Part shown: one piece after another, positions 33,082-47,100 of the stretch
Layout: every line of letters begins with the position of its first letter
How positions within the stretch are numbered: the first letter of the stretch is position 1
NCBI GenBank assembly: GCA_033063855.1
Contig: CP093830.1
Coordinates: 2,294,854-2,358,853, forward strand
DNA length: 64,000 bases
Origin: Smittia aterrima
Lineage: Eukaryota > Arthropoda > Insecta > Diptera > Chironomidae
Direction: 5' to 3'
Made by a program: the position numbers and the translations under genes
Notes under the pieces: generated by a model
Told to the model about the DNA's origin: nothing
Databases searched by the model: none
What the model saw: only the letters and a program-made list of their open reading frames with translations

Positions 33082-36000
33082 TTTTCAAAGCTTTCTTTGT
33101 GTTTGCAAATGTTTATTGATTTCGGGCTCATATGTTTCTTTATGTTGAAGCTTTCTTCAAACTCCACATTACGGAAGTGTGTGAGCGAAAGTCGGAAAAC
33201 CCCAAATTCATAAATTTCCTTCATCGACTTCACACTCGTTAAATGATTCTTCTTTATCATGCAGCGGAACGATTACCTCATAGGCTTATTACATCGACCC
33301 AGGGTCATCCGGGTTAGTTCTATCATCAATGATCGTTATCCTTGCATATCATCGACATTGACCTAAGATAGCTCTCGCGTTAAACGACGGAAACATGCAA
33401 GGTCATAGCAATTTACCATTCTCTTCACGAAGAGGAGAAAAAAAATCGAGCTTTCATCATGTCCATGCAACAACGATTTTTCATTCGCACTAACGTGGAA
33501 TGTGTTTTCAGTTCTATTATAAATCTGCGATTAATAATAACAAAAACACTTCACGATTAGCCAAGCCAAGAAAGGTATCGCTTTGATCAACGCCACCGCC
33601 TTAAGCAATATTTCTTAAATTGTTGATACAATTAAAGGCTGAGCACGATTCCTGATAGTTTATACCTCACGGCATAGTGAGCGAGGACGGCGAGCGTTGA
33701 CTGCGAGCGTATAAACAATAATGAAATTTTCTACTTCACTTCTAGTGAAAGAAGAAAATCGAATAGAAAAGAAAACTTGATTCACAAATGAACGGAAAGA
33801 AATTATGGATGAAAAATAACATTAATAAATTATTAATTCTTCTTTCGCTCAAGCCTCACTGGATTTTCTCGCTACAGTGCTTCTCGAACATATCGAGAAC
33901 GCCAAATATATAAATAAACAAATCACGAAGAGCGGCATGAGTGCGAAGCGAATATGGAAAGATTTCTTTATTCGGAGTCGATGAAAAATGAAATCATCGA
34001 TGAGTAAAAAAAATTTTAATTGCCGAGTGAGCGAGAGTCTCAGGGAAAACAATTTGAAAATTTTATTGCAATTCAAAGATTTTTCACTGCGTTGGTCTTC
34101 TTGAAATGTATCGTAAACTTAACGATCGTTTTTTCGGCGATTTCATTATCAATAAACACAAAAAGCTTTGAATTTCATTTCACTTTTGTGATCGAAGTAA
34201 ACTATCTCGAGACGAGCTAAGCGATAATGAGAATATCAAAGGTCGTCAACAAGTGATTTAATGAAAGGCGAGTATTGAGTTGGAACCTCGCTCTCGAGAC
34301 ATTTTAATTAAAGTTGTGAGTCAGCGAATTTTCGAGGAGCATGTTTCATTTAAATGACAAATGCAATTCGACTGGGAAATGAAGAAGCGAGGAGCGGAAA
34401 ATATTATCAGATCTTATGTGACTGGCTGTTTATACATAACCTAGCACAACCGTCTCTAACTTCAATTGCATCGAGTGAAACAAAACGACAATCAGTGTCA
34501 ATAAGAAAATAGACTTGAGGAAGCAGGGAATGAGTTTGAGTTGTATTCGAAAGTTACGTAAAGCTTTGAAAGGAGAAAAAAGAATTATTTTGAACTTCTA
34601 GTCTTCGAGAAAATTACGTAATTTACAAAGAGCTTCCACTGAAATAATAAAAGTAGGAAAAGTCTTTTGTACATAGACTTGGCTTTGTCCTCCATAACTT
34701 GGTTTTAAATAAGCTTAAAATGATAACAGTGAACATTGCTTTTCTTATGCGGGACAATCGTTTTGGAAACGACATTTTCGAACAGAGAAGAGAAGGTGTC
34801 ACGGCATTTATGTAATCTCCCAGACAATTTTATGCCAGACTTCAGTACAAAAAAACTTTTCGCTTGTCTTTGGTTTGTTATCAGAAGAAAGCAGACAAAT
34901 GGACAAGTTTTAAGCAAACAGTGTTTGTCTCTTGTTTCTCAGTCGACTTCCTTTCTTACTAGAACTTGTCCAAACAACATCATGAAGATGAACAACAATG
35001 GAATTGCCTCCGCCTCGACAATCACTTTTCATCGATCATAATTTCGCCGCTTGATGCGATAAAGTTTTTATTTTTTGCTCGCTTGTTGTTGTTGATGAAA
35101 GACGCTCAGTTTCCTCAATAAAATTTAAAAAAAAACTTGATCTCGCTCAATGGTGATGAAAGCGCTTTTCTTACGCTGCTGAAGACATGAGCGAGCTCTT
35201 CGACAAGCAAAACTTATTTGATTTTATTATTTTGGGCTGAGAAAAAAACTCTCAACTTTTAATGAAAAATATTGAAAAGAAATTGATTTTTCAGTTTTGT
35301 TGCAAGTTTTTCACGATCTCATTCGGTGCCAGGAATGTTTTTGATGCAAATTCACCTGACGAAAAAGTTTTCTTTAGCTGCAAGCTCAATAAATTTTAAT
35401 TATTCGTGAAATTTTTCACTTTTCCACGAGAAAATTCCAATCGTTAATAAAAGTGATTCAACGGAAATGAGTTGAAATTTCCCCGAAACAGTTTTCCGGT
35501 TTGTTTAGGGAAGATCTAATGGAAGCGCTGTGAAAGATGAGGTGATGAGAGATGGAAATTCGCTGGAAAAATAATTGAATAATTGAAGCGTCTCAAGCCT
35601 TCTCAGCGCAAATTATTTCTTTTGATTGTGTATCGAAACAATGTCGAGTGTGGCATCTGCTTCAAGGGCTTCAAACAAAGGGAAACTCATTCATCGCTTT
35701 CAGCGAAATGCTTTTGTTTTCTCCGTCTCAGCGAATGCAGCAGATCACGTTATTTCAACCAATTTGCGACTCGAGAGTCCCTAGCGCGTCTGCGTAATTG
35801 AAACTTTTCTTACAGCACAATCATTTCGCAGAAAGCGGAATCCAACCAACCACTTAAAGAGTGGCCTCGTTTTAATTCATGAAGTTTTCCGCTTCTCGCT
35901 GTTTGAGGGAGAGAAAAAAAAAATTCAACGGAAAAGGATGAAAGATAATAATGCTCAAGAGATGAATGCGAGTGCAAAGTGGAATTGTACGACGTGTGAT

Positions 36001-39000
36001 GCATCGTCTCTCTTCACATGAAAACTTCACAATTAATGACTCGACTATGATGCAAATTATTATAATGAAATGCTTCCGAAAGTTTGAAGTTCATCTCTTC
36101 GAATTAACGATCCATACCTCAGTTCACACTTCAAGGACGATCAAATGAAAATAATCTCTCAGATATTTTTATTCTGAGTGAACGGGGAAAAACCAGCGAA
36201 CGAAAGTGATTACGGAGTGGATTTGTCTTCAGCGCAATCACGCTCAACGAGCATGCAAGTATTTACTCGTTCCCTATACGATGACGGTACATAATTTATC
36301 GTTTGATAATATAAGCTCACAAACTAGCTCTGCCATGAATCCACACGCCATTTTATGCACATCACGATGCCGACAATATTAGAGAGCTAGAGACGCAAAA
36401 AAGCAAAGCGTTTGAAGTCAATAAAAGGCAACCGGGGAGAGCGCGGCGGAAGAAGATTTATTGCATCATAAAATGTGCCTCAATATGTCAATCAAAATGC
36501 CATGTTAAACATTCACGACAAAGAACACAAAAATATTTGATCAAACACAAGGCGACCGAGACGAAAGCTTTTCTGTAAAGTTTCCTGCCACGTTCGCACT
36601 CCCACCCGTCGACTCGTTATCAAAAGGCAAAGTTGGCAAAAAGATAAATTTTTAATTAATAAGCAAACAAAACACATGTTTAACGTTTAGGAGGAGAGTA
36701 AAGTAATTTTTTCGCAAACATTAAGTCGTTTACACACCAACACAAGCGTGACGAAGCTTTAATGCTTCATCAAAAAAAAAAGAAACGACAGTGAGAGAAA
36801 TAAGAACTTGCCAACTAGAGCTTTGCAACTTTCTAATTTAAAATTTATGGCGAAGTTCTTGTGAATGGATTTTGTGGACGGAAACAGAGAGAGCTGTCTG
36901 TCGTGAATGGCTTTGAACACGACAAAGAGAACCTAGAATGAAATTAATTTGCGGGCTTCATTCGTACACGACGTCGTCGTCATGGACTCTTCTCGTGTCT
37001 CTTTCTCTCTCTCTCCTCGACAAGAATTTTTGACTTGGGCGCGAATTAATTAATTCGATGTTAACAAGAAAATAATTTCTCAACAAGCATCCCCGTGAAA
37101 CTTTTCATAAGAAAGAAGCTTTGGAGAAGCAGGAAAGTGTGCCGAGATGATGGAATTAAATTATTGGATTATGAAAATATTAACATCGTGACTTAATCGG
37201 TGTTTCACATCGCGTAAGGCAGATGGAAAATCTTTGATATTCCCTTCTCAAACTCCATTCTCACCTAACAACCCCCTCACCTGAACTTTACGTACTGTTC
37301 GTCTTTGCTTTTGTTACTATGCCTTCTCCTTCTTAAACATCATCCAACCCAACTTTATTCCCTCATGGAAACCGATTGAAAGGAGCGAAAGAAGCTTGTA
37401 AACTTTATATACAGACTGGGGATTATTTCGTGAGCTTCATATGAGAAAATTTCCCAACAATCTATTATGAGGGTAAATAACATAGAGTGAGTAAGAGGGG
37501 GAGAGAGAGAGACGGGAGAACGTTACGCGAGGAATGGAGGTGCGATAAAGGAATTCTTCTGTCAACCAACTCAAACAAATCATCATTAAAGTAGCGACAG
37601 GCTCAGTTAGAAATATATGCGAGCACCGTTATGCTCAGCGAATGATATAAAGCTTTCGTCACAGTTCCCCACTATCACGATTATTGGCGTAGCTTTGATA
37701 TCTGAAACACACATGTTCAAGTTGAAGCAAGTCTAGAAAGCTCTTGGAGATTACAAAGCTTTTTTTCTGAGTTTAATTGAAAAGCTTTACTAAGCTCTCT
37801 TCTTCGTAGCATCATAGCTTCCCATTCACTTTTTGGTTAGAATATTTAACAAAAGAGAGAAAAACCAGAAGTTGCTTAGAGCACTGTCAAGCTTTGACAA
37901 CTACATAGCCAAGACTAGAAATGACTCGAATAATCCAGAGAAGAAAAATGGTTCTCGTTCAATCTTCCTCTGGATACGGTTACTTTAAAACCTCAATGTA
38001 ATTAACTGAAGCACGTCACAAAAAAATGTTACCGAAGGTGATTCGCGGCTGACAGCGGACGATAATGGTCATCAACTTTTTTTTGGTATGCAAATTGACG
38101 ACGAAGCTGAACGATGAAAATAAAGTCATTTGAATTTTTAGCTTCACTGTCATTTATTTGTTTATCCTCTGCCCTAGGCTGGACAGATTATGCAATCACC
38201 AGTCGTCATGCGGGAGAGAGCTCAAAGTTGGGAGAAACTTGGAGAGCCTCATAAATTATTAAATCTTCTTTTTCATTATTTCCGAATTATTTCTCAATAG
38301 CTTGAGATGAACGAGAAAGTAGTTTTTATTCGCAACTTATCTGATATTCATTAATAGCGGCAATAAAATCAATAACAGAGAGAATCAACGGTGTAGATTC
38401 CTTTAGTGTTGGCGTGGGTTGTGTTAGATGTGTGTGTGACGAAGATTTTCCATTTTGTTCCACCGTCGTTGATTATGTCAATGAAAATTTTTGTCATTGA
38501 AGCTTTCTCTCTCTCTCTCTCGCAGTCTCTCGAATTTTCTTCGAAATGCTCGTAGCACATTTTTCAAAGCATAAAACTATTATGTTGTACAGCACAAACA
38601 TACATTAATCCCATTATCTCGGTGTCCTAATAGTGACTAATACACTAGACTGAGAGCTCAAACAAATCTACAGTGTGAATAAATTGAATTCATTAAAACT
38701 TGAACGTGTAGAGAGAGTTGAGTTGAGCAAGAACGAAACTATTGAATTGATCCCGAATATTATGAGATGCTCGAACTTCGGTGAAACTTTTTTATGCATC
38801 TTTTATGTTGTTTATTTAATTTTCTCGATAAAATCAGCGAGAGAGCTTTTTCCCATATTCAATCATCGCACGAAATTGCCAAATAAGTCAATCTCTAAAC
38901 AATAAACTAGCCAATTTATTAAATGCACTTGGGAGATTAATTGTGGCGGATATTTTCAGAAATTAGCTTTCAAATGAGATGCGAAAAAACGCGAAGCACT

Positions 39001-40869
39001 TGAAGGAAACCAGATTGAATTGATTTAATTTTTCAATACCGTTTACTCAGAAACTCAAAGAGAAACTTCACCATTGATTTATTTTTCTATTCTTCATTTT
39101 TCCTCTGCTGTTCGTCTTCTAACATTTTTCTTTTTTTTTATCGTGTTGCAAAGGGGTGGGAGAGGCATACGAATGGAGGGAAAAAGAGGAGCGAGCAAAA
39201 GAAAAAAACTTTTTCTCTGCCACATCGTCCCACACTCATTTCTGCCGTTCGGCTGTTTGTCGAGATTTAAGGAAAATTGTGATTTTTTCTTCCTTTCACT
39301 GCCTTGATTACAGGCACCCCCTTTTTCTTAAAAAGCAAGCGACGGTTCTGCCGCATGTCTTCCAAACGAATCCATTATGGGGCGAGAGACCCGTTTTCCG
39401 ATAAGACAAGAATTCTCTTTTCCCTTTCTCGAGCACGATTTCGTTTCATGTTCGTGTTGATTTTCTTCTGGGGAGACTGAGATGTATATGCTCTTGAGAA
39501 ATTATTGAATGAATGATAGTTTTGGATGTCTGACGACTCAATGTTGCAAGTGCCATTCATAAAGACCTCAAGCTATAGAAGCGCCCATGCCATCATCAAA
39601 TCGATCGCCCTACTCATTTCTATTAACCCACGATTGCCCTCAGTCTCATCTCCTATTCGTTTTTCATTTAAGACACATTTTTTCATTCTTCTCAACCATT
39701 CTGATGACTCAACATGATTTTTATCGGATAGCAGAGGCACGAAGAGAGAAAAATGAGAGATGAAAGTAGAAGGAAGAAGAGGAGAAGGATGAGAAAGAAA
39801 TTTCCTTCGTGCCGTTGAAGATATCATAAAATGATAACAACAGCAACAACAATATGATGAGTACATAATTGATTGAATATAAAAAATTGTTCCGAAAGCA
39901 GCTCGGGAGCAGAAGGATGAAAGAGGAGGAGACGTCGTGTTGTGCAAGAATGAAGCGGCACCGAAAAAAAATAACTGAAGAAGAAGATATCACGGAAAAC
40001 GGAAGAAAATAAAAATGAATCGGAGAAATGTTCATTTGTTGTGTGCGCCTCAAGAAAAACTCGTTTTACGATTTTCTAATAACAACAAGAGTACAGGAAA
40101 ATTGACACTCAATTTCGTTATCTGGAGGTTGAATCAGGCGCACGTTGATGTAATCCCACGCATGTGAATGTGGATTAACACGAGCATTACGTAATGACTT
40201 CGAGCGACGACGACACTCATGAACCTTCCCCGCCCATTAGTTATCAAGCTTTCCTGCTATCCGTCACCAATCGTTATCGAGATTTAATTGCTCTTGTTTA
40301 TTGATTAATCGCACAAACTTCAAGATATTGTTCAGCACGAATCGATAAAATTTCTTTTTCTGTTCTCTCGAAAGTTTCCTTGCAAACCGAGAAGGAAGCA
40401 GCTCTGACCGAAGGTGAAGTTTTTATGTTCTGGATTGTCATTCTTTATTGTTGAAGGCAGAGGGGCAAAGGGACACACAATCGAAGAAGAATTTTCAATA
40501 GAACAGCAGCAGAAATGTTTGAAATTTGTGCTTTTTTGCTATGTTTGTGTGTGTATGTGTGTTTGTGGTTTTCCTTCGAAAACTTTTCGTTTTTATTTCA
40601 CAGCAGTTTCATATTTTTTCTTCGCTTGCGGAGGAGTTGTTGAGTAACACAGGGACGGGCATGAAAGGGAATGAGTGAGAGTTAGGTGATGGTTTTGGAA
40701 TGTATTGATGAGTTTTCTTTTTCATCCACTTTGTCGTTGATTCTTTCATATGTGAAAACGGGCGAGTAAGCGAGAGATTAAGTGAAAGAGATTTTCGAAA
40801 CATAAAATAAAAAATCTAAATAACTTTGATGTGTTAACATTGAATGAAAAAGGGGTTTTGATTGATTAC
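33082..40869. other. Long stretch with no supportable gene
   Basis: AT-rich sequence with simple GA runs (for example near 37500) and only short chance frames. Neither the missing 5' exons of Keap1 nor the next exon of the secreted-protein gene at 40870-41115 could be found. It may be the first intron of that minus-strand gene. Confidence 0.55.
33658..33716. repeat. Structured GC-rich segment closed by an 8-bp inverted repeat
   Basis: GTTTATAC (33658-33665) and GTATAAAC (33709-33716) enclose an unusually GC-rich 43 nt with an inner hairpin, CTCAC/GTGAG (33666-33670 and 33677-33681). It does not fold as a tRNA. Confidence 0.5.
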
Positions 40870-41115
40870 CTGGAGATCCGGAGCTGTGCTTGGTTGCGCC
40901 AGATCGCACGCTGATAACCACGGATTTATATTGGACAATAACGATGGAGATGCTGCTGCTGCTGGTGATGTCTCGTCATATTTTGCACTTTCGTCCCGAT
41001 TGCTCAACAACTTGCCCCTGATACTACTCTGTTGCTGGTTGTTGTTGGTGCTACTTTGAGCCCCCGAAATAAACGCAAGCGCAACCATCACGACCAACCT
41101 GGGTCCTGGCCGCAT
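40870..41115 (-). CDS. First coding exon of an unidentified secreted protein
   Basis: An 82-codon exon starting MRPGPRLVVMVALAFISG, a typical signal peptide, followed by a low-complexity stretch (STNNNQQQSS, PAAAASPS) and then NPWLSACDLAQPSTAPDLQ. It ends on the last Gln codon (phase 0) at a GTAATC donor (minus strand, intron from 40869). The single cysteine near the end suggests that a cysteine-rich module follows in the next exon, which was not found in the window. The 5'UTR probably extends right through the GC-richer block to about 41600. I do not recognise the gene. Confidence 0.65.
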
Positions 41116-44100
41116 ATTGACCGGTTCGTAAGCGCTAGCATTTTTGCTTTTTCAGGCCAGGCCCTTGAGCAGACGACTGTGAATCGAAAATGGGGCTCAT
41201 CGCCGCCCCATTTTTTTTGTTGGCACACGACCACACACCGATCTTCCTGCTGGCGGTTTACTGCACCAATCCACAATGCACGGTATTTGCACAATCGAAC
41301 ACTTCTCTTTCCAATGCAACAAGGACGCGACAGCAACGACTTTTTCCGATAACTTTTAGAAATTCCTTTGCTATTTTGTCGGCCATCTTGAGCGCCACCG
41401 CCGTAATTTTCGTTTAAGCACACGTGTTGTAATTTAGGTCCTGTACCATCAAAATCAATACTTTCAGTCGACGAGAGTAAAACGGACGATGTGGTAGCGA
41501 ACGACCACCGCGAATTTGATGGTAATTTTGACAAGGACCACCGCACTAATCCGTCAAATTTATCATTCATTCGAGAGACAATCCCGTAAGTTGCGCGGCT
41601 GCCAGGCTGACCAAACTATACTGAAAAAAAAGTCGAGCAGGCTCCGTTCCAATAAAAGCACGAAGTCGACAACGAGAGTGTGTGCTCCTCTTCCCGTTCG
41701 AGTCTTTCTCTCCGTTTTTCTCTTCGTTTTACTTCTTTTCTTTTATGGTACGGCTTTCGTAACAGCCAAAGCACTCAATTCGATCTTTTCCTCCGAACTT
41801 TAACAAAAAAAAGGGGTTTTTAGGCGAAGAGTTTTATCTTTATTCGCTTTCGATATCGCACACACCGCGCGGCAATTGCCAAGTCGTTTGCTATGGAAAA
41901 GCACTGACAACACTTTTTCACTTTTTTCCGAGAGGATTTTTTTCTTTTTTTCTCAGTCGGGTGACACACGACGATGCGCACCCCCGAATCGATATTTCAG
42001 CGCAGGCGAAAATATTCCACAACTTCCAGTTTTCCCTCACAAAGAAAAGCGACACAAAACTTGTTCTTTTTCCGTCGTCGTCGTCGTTCGACGAATTTCA
42101 GAGTCGAGGCCGATACGAAATAAAGATTTTCCCTCGTTTTATTGTATGTGCTTCCTCCCCCGATCACGAAGTAACTGTGTGTAAGAAAATTGGGGAGAGC
42201 GAGAGCGAAATTAAGGTGAAGTTCCTGTATGGATGCTTTTTACAGTCGTGGAAAATCCTAGAAGTGCACAGTAATCCTCTTTCTTCGTATTTCGTTCGTG
42301 AAACTTCTTTTTTTTTTTTGCTTCTGCCGAGCGCTGTCACTTTGACTGATTGCGATTGATTGAAAGTTCGATTGAGTCTGCTTTAAAGTCCTTTAATCGT
42401 CTTTGTCTAACTTTTCACTTTTTCTTTCCTTTTCTGTCTGTTTTTTATTATTTTATTTTATCTCCAAACAAAACGAACTGTTCGACACTAAGGCACAAAC
42501 GCAAAATTGAATCCTCGGATCTTGTCCAAATTTTCACTTTACATTTGAATTTTAGAACGCAAAAATCAACTGAAAGCTTTCCTTGCAAGTTCCTAGCAAA
42601 AAGAAAACTTTACACTTCTTTCTTTACACTCGGATTGACGGTTACGTGAACCTTTCTCGCGCGAATGTTGAGAGCGAACTGAAATGGAAAAGAGAGAATT
42701 TTCCGGAAAGTCTTGAACGAAAAAGAAAATCATCAGCAATCATCGACGTTGATTTCTTTCGAAGTGCTCTAAAGCTTTAAGCTTTCGAGTCATCATCGGA
42801 GCTTTTGTGATTTCTCTAATGAAATAAATTATTCAATGGAATTATTAAGTTTATGATTACAAAAGCTAATCACAAAATATATCACGAGATATATCAAGTT
42901 GAAGCTTTCCAACAGTGTACAGACATTTTCGAAGAAATATTTTTAAAATTATTTCATCCGTTAATAAAAGTTCTCCAACTTTTTCTCTTCTCATCATATT
43001 CGTTCATCGTCGTTGTGTGACGACGAAGCAGAAATGCAAAAAAAAAAAAAACAGAAGAAAACAACAAACAGTCTACAAACACGATCATCCAGTCTAGTTT
43101 AAACGGTGATCGGACGCACATGTAAAACAGTAAATATCTCGTCGGCTTTGATCGTTCGTGTCTTAATCAAAGTGTTTTAATCAATCGCATAGTAAGCTCA
43201 GTTTAATAAATTTGTGTTTCTTATCTCTCTACCGGTGAAAAAAACTGATATCGCGGTAATCGGCCGCAAACAGCTGTTCCACAATAAATTCATATACGAC
43301 AAAGTGTTTGTCCCTCGCGAAATGAAGCTTGTTGATTCATCCACTTTCTGAATGTTTTTTGAAATGATGATAAAAATAATAAACTCAAATTTAACTTGAC
43401 GATATTTTCAAGAGACTCTTGCTTTCGATTTTACTTTGTTTTGTTTGTGTGTAATCTTCCTCACTCGATCACAAACATTTTTAAGTTATTGCCCATCAGT
43501 TGAGCTTCGATCGTCATAAGCACTACAAGGGTAAAGTAAGGAATAGTTTCGAAAGTCTCTGAGAATTAAAAATAATCGCAATTTGTTTCTCGTTGAGTAT
43601 TAAAAAGTTTAAAGAAAGATTTCTTCGACGCTCGTTCATCTCTCGTTGTGACTTTGATTCTGAGCTGGGTGGACGAACGTGAAATCATTCGAAAAGAAGA
43701 AAAGAAAGAAGGAAAAAAAAAGTTTGCTCATTGATCGGCGCAACGCGCAGAGTATTTTTTTGTGCCTTGTTGATCGTCTTACTTCAGTCGATCGTCGAGT
43801 CTCGAAGGAGTATCAAGTGCGAAATAAAAATAATCTGAGAAAAAAAAAATCGGGAAAAGAGGAAAATTGTGAAACTTTCGATTGAAGAAAATTCTAAATT
43901 TTTCATTTTCTTTTACAGTTTTAGTGCATTTTGAAAGAAAGAATAAAATTAAAAGTGTCAAGTGATTGGAGAAAAATCTTAGCAAAAGAAAAAAAGAAAA
44001 AGTTTCGGAAGCTGAAAAAGAACAGCAAAGCGATTTTATAAAATAAAAGTTGAATTCAAAAGGAAAAAATTTCTTCCTCCCGTTTTGTAAAAATAGAATA

Positions 44101-47100
44101 ATTTCAAGGTGAGGATAAAAATAAATTAAAAGCAAATTCACACGACATTTCTCATCGAAGTGAGCGGAAAATGATGAAATTCCATATGCGATAGTCATCG
44201 AATGAAAATTTGTGCGTGGGAAATATTCATAAAGTGCGTGGGTGGATAAAGTAAACTGTCGGCAGATTAAAGAAAGTTCTGTCCATCGAAGCTTCTTTTC
44301 CCATCTAAAAGAGATCTTCAATAAAGAGAACTAATAAAGTTCGCTATCGACAAAAAAAAAAGTCGTCGCAGAACTGGAGAGAAAAGTGAAAGAAGAGAAG
44401 GAAAATGTTAATGTATGATAAATTTATGAGGCATGAGCAAGGCCCAGCGACGTTGAAATTGCGATACGAATTACATCACAGCACAAAGTCTCCTGCTCGT
44501 CGCGAAACGCAAAGAAAAGAAACGAGAGACGTTCTACAAAGCTCGTAGTCGATTGGATTTATTGACGGGAAATAAAAAAGTTTTTAAGCGAACGAATTTG
44601 TTTGGAACGTGATTAGTTTATGACTTTGAAGTTGTCTCTCACTCTCTCTACTCAATAATTTCCCAGTTCACGCTACAATCGCATGCAATAAATTCTCTGG
44701 AATTTGATATTTTCGCCGTGGTTTCTCTGATATCGCGCCCTGCTTCGCCTTCGACGTCAAAACGAAATCTTTTCTCTTAATTGAAACTTTTTTCTCCTCG
44801 ATTTTTCGCTTAAAAGCAGACCTGAACGAGAAAATCTTCTTAAAATGTGAATCTTTTTATTTCTCAAATGGCGTAATCATTGCTAAATTTATCTTAAGTT
44901 TATTTTTTGTTTCTTGAACCGAATTATACACATGTACACACATTACGCTTTTCTTCTTCTCCTCATCGCCTCATCTTGTCTCGCTCTCCCTCTTCTCATG
45001 CCCGATGGTGCTGCCCGATGCGCAATTAAAACAATTTAAATTGCAGAATCGATGAAGAAGTCGTCGCGAATCGTCAGCTTCAGGAAGTGGTTTCATGTTT
45101 GTGCGAATCGAAGTCGAAGTTATTTTTAGATTGACTTTGCTTTTCTTCGAATTCCCAATACACTTCCTGGAAGAGATGACTAAGGCAACCCGCTTTAGTT
45201 CACGATGAAGAATTTCCAAAGCGCGTTGACTTGTCATGATGAAAATTTCTGTGATTTCCAAGAGACAGAGAGAAGAAAGGTGACGAAATCATTCTTGTGC
45301 GCAATTCTTTCTTCACGACTCCATTCAATTAACATGATTACATCAATTAAACCTTTTGCTACTGCTTCTCGTTCCGCCAAGTGTTTTAAATTCTTTCCCA
45401 TAACGAACATCTCTGTCACTTCCTTCAGTGTTCAAGCCTAGGCGGAAAGCGAAAGAGAGATATCTGCCGAAAATAATTTCCACACACGTTCGCGAGAAGT
45501 GTTTTCGCACGATACCAAAGTATGAAATAATTTTGCCAAAATAAAACTTTTCAATGGGAGAAAAATGTTATCGCGGCTCAGACTGAGTGTGATGAGGGAA
45601 AATGTGCAGGTAAACATTTTTTTTTAATTCCACTCGTTCCGCTCAATTCTGGTTCTTAATTCACGAATGACCAAGGAACTCACAAAACCAGTTTTTACTT
45701 TTCGTGCAAATTGTGAGATGAAGCAGAGAACAGTTAAAAAAATTCTAGTCGGACACTACATTGAGAGCAAGGCCGAGAGAGTCAGTCGCTCGTTGCAGAA
45801 TGTGCATGTGCACTCAGTTATTATTCATAATTTGGGAATTTCAAGGCTTTTTCTCTCGGAAACTATTTTTACTGTGTTCAGTGTACACACACTCGCGTGG
45901 GAGTTTCAGCTGCCGCAATTAACACGAAAGCAGCTTCCGAAAAGTTTATCGATAGCTTTCTCAACTCATTCCAAACACTCTCTGCTGGTCTGTGTTTACT
46001 CATCAAATTTTCATGAAAATTTCTTGTTTCACTATAGATTCAGTTGCGTAATGAATTTTTTATCCATCGACAAGCGACTGATTGATTTTTCGATGAAACG
46101 TGACTTTAGGATTTTGTTGAAATAAATTTAGAATCGAAACTTTATTGTTAGCGTAAAAGTTTTAATTAGAATTTCAACGATTTATCTCAATAATTCACAG
46201 ATGGTCTGATTGTAAATTAATTCAGACTCGCCGCAACCACCAAAAAGCTTCAGAAGCTCAGTCCCTCCTCCCCATCGAATGAATTTTTAATGTAAAGCTT
46301 CATTGTTTTCTATGCTCCCTTGTCACATTGAACAACATGACAACACTTCAATATCACAGATAATTTATTCATCCTAAATGTTTTTATTTCGTTCGCCTTC
46401 ACACTGTCTCTGCTTCTCTCACTCGAGCGAAAGCAAGCGCAAAAGAATTTCAAACTTTTTGGCAAATAGAACGAGATGAGATAAGTTTAGATTTGACGAG
46501 AAGAGAAGCGAAACTTTCCGTGAATAAGCGAGAAGATTAATGAAAACACGTTTGCCAAGCGATGCCCTTAGCGTAAATAAACAACAGCTCCGCATGATTC
46601 TCCCTCATTTTCTTTCAGACTTGACCTATTTTCCCTTCCATCCGAACGACTTCTTAAATAGTTCCCTCTCTCCCTAAAACATTTTCATCTTTTCATCTCT
46701 CACTCGAAGGGAGCTCGAAAGCATAAATCACAAAATAGCTTTGAATTTCTTAAAGTTAAACTTGAAAAGCAGTTTGCTTGGTGAAAAGTCTCTGTGGGTT
46801 GAGTAGCGTTAATTCGATTATAAATTTGTCGTCCATTCGAAATTGAGAGAGAAAGAGAGTCAAGACAAGGTGACACTTTGGCAATATTTCATCAAAAACC
46901 AAAGAAGAGTCTTTCTCCCGAAATGAATAAAATATCAGCTAGTGCCAATGACCTTCGTGGGTGTGGAATTTTGCTAGATCAAGTTGTCTCTCTTGGACTT
47001 CAAGAAACTTCTCAATTCAATCTCAAACAACCCGAAAAGCGAACGATAATCAGAACTAATTGCATTCCGCGCCGCACGGAATTATAATCAACCGAAGCTC

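Noticed and set aside
33658..33716. tRNA gene
   Set aside because: The closing stem is 8 bp and the segment lacks the A and B box sequences and a T-arm; no tRNA could be supported anywhere in the window.
39573..40053. Two overlapping frames of 110-124 codons on the minus strand
   Set aside because: Low-complexity S/F/C runs from simple GA-rich sequence on the plus strand; no homology recognised.
33082..40869. Missing Keap1 5' exons
   Set aside because: No BTB-, BACK- or kelch-like frame was found on the minus strand right of the retrotransposon.
41088..41570. 160-codon open frame on the minus strand overlapping the secreted-protein exon
   Set aside because: It is in another frame of the same strand, has no domain or hydrophobic order, and runs through what looks like 5'UTR; the overlapping frame has a clean signal peptide and splice donor.
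41590..41640. Initiator-like TCAGTATAG on the minus strand as a promoter of the secreted-protein gene
   Set aside because: The matching downstream promoter element is not at the right spacing, so a start site cannot be claimed from sequence alone.
43779..44321. 180-codon frame on the minus strand
   Set aside because: It is the antisense of a purine-rich block, giving F/L/S-rich low-complexity protein with no recognisable motif.
45667..46125. 152-codon frame on the plus strand
   Set aside because: No domain, membrane pattern or splice context; composition is that of the surrounding non-coding DNA.
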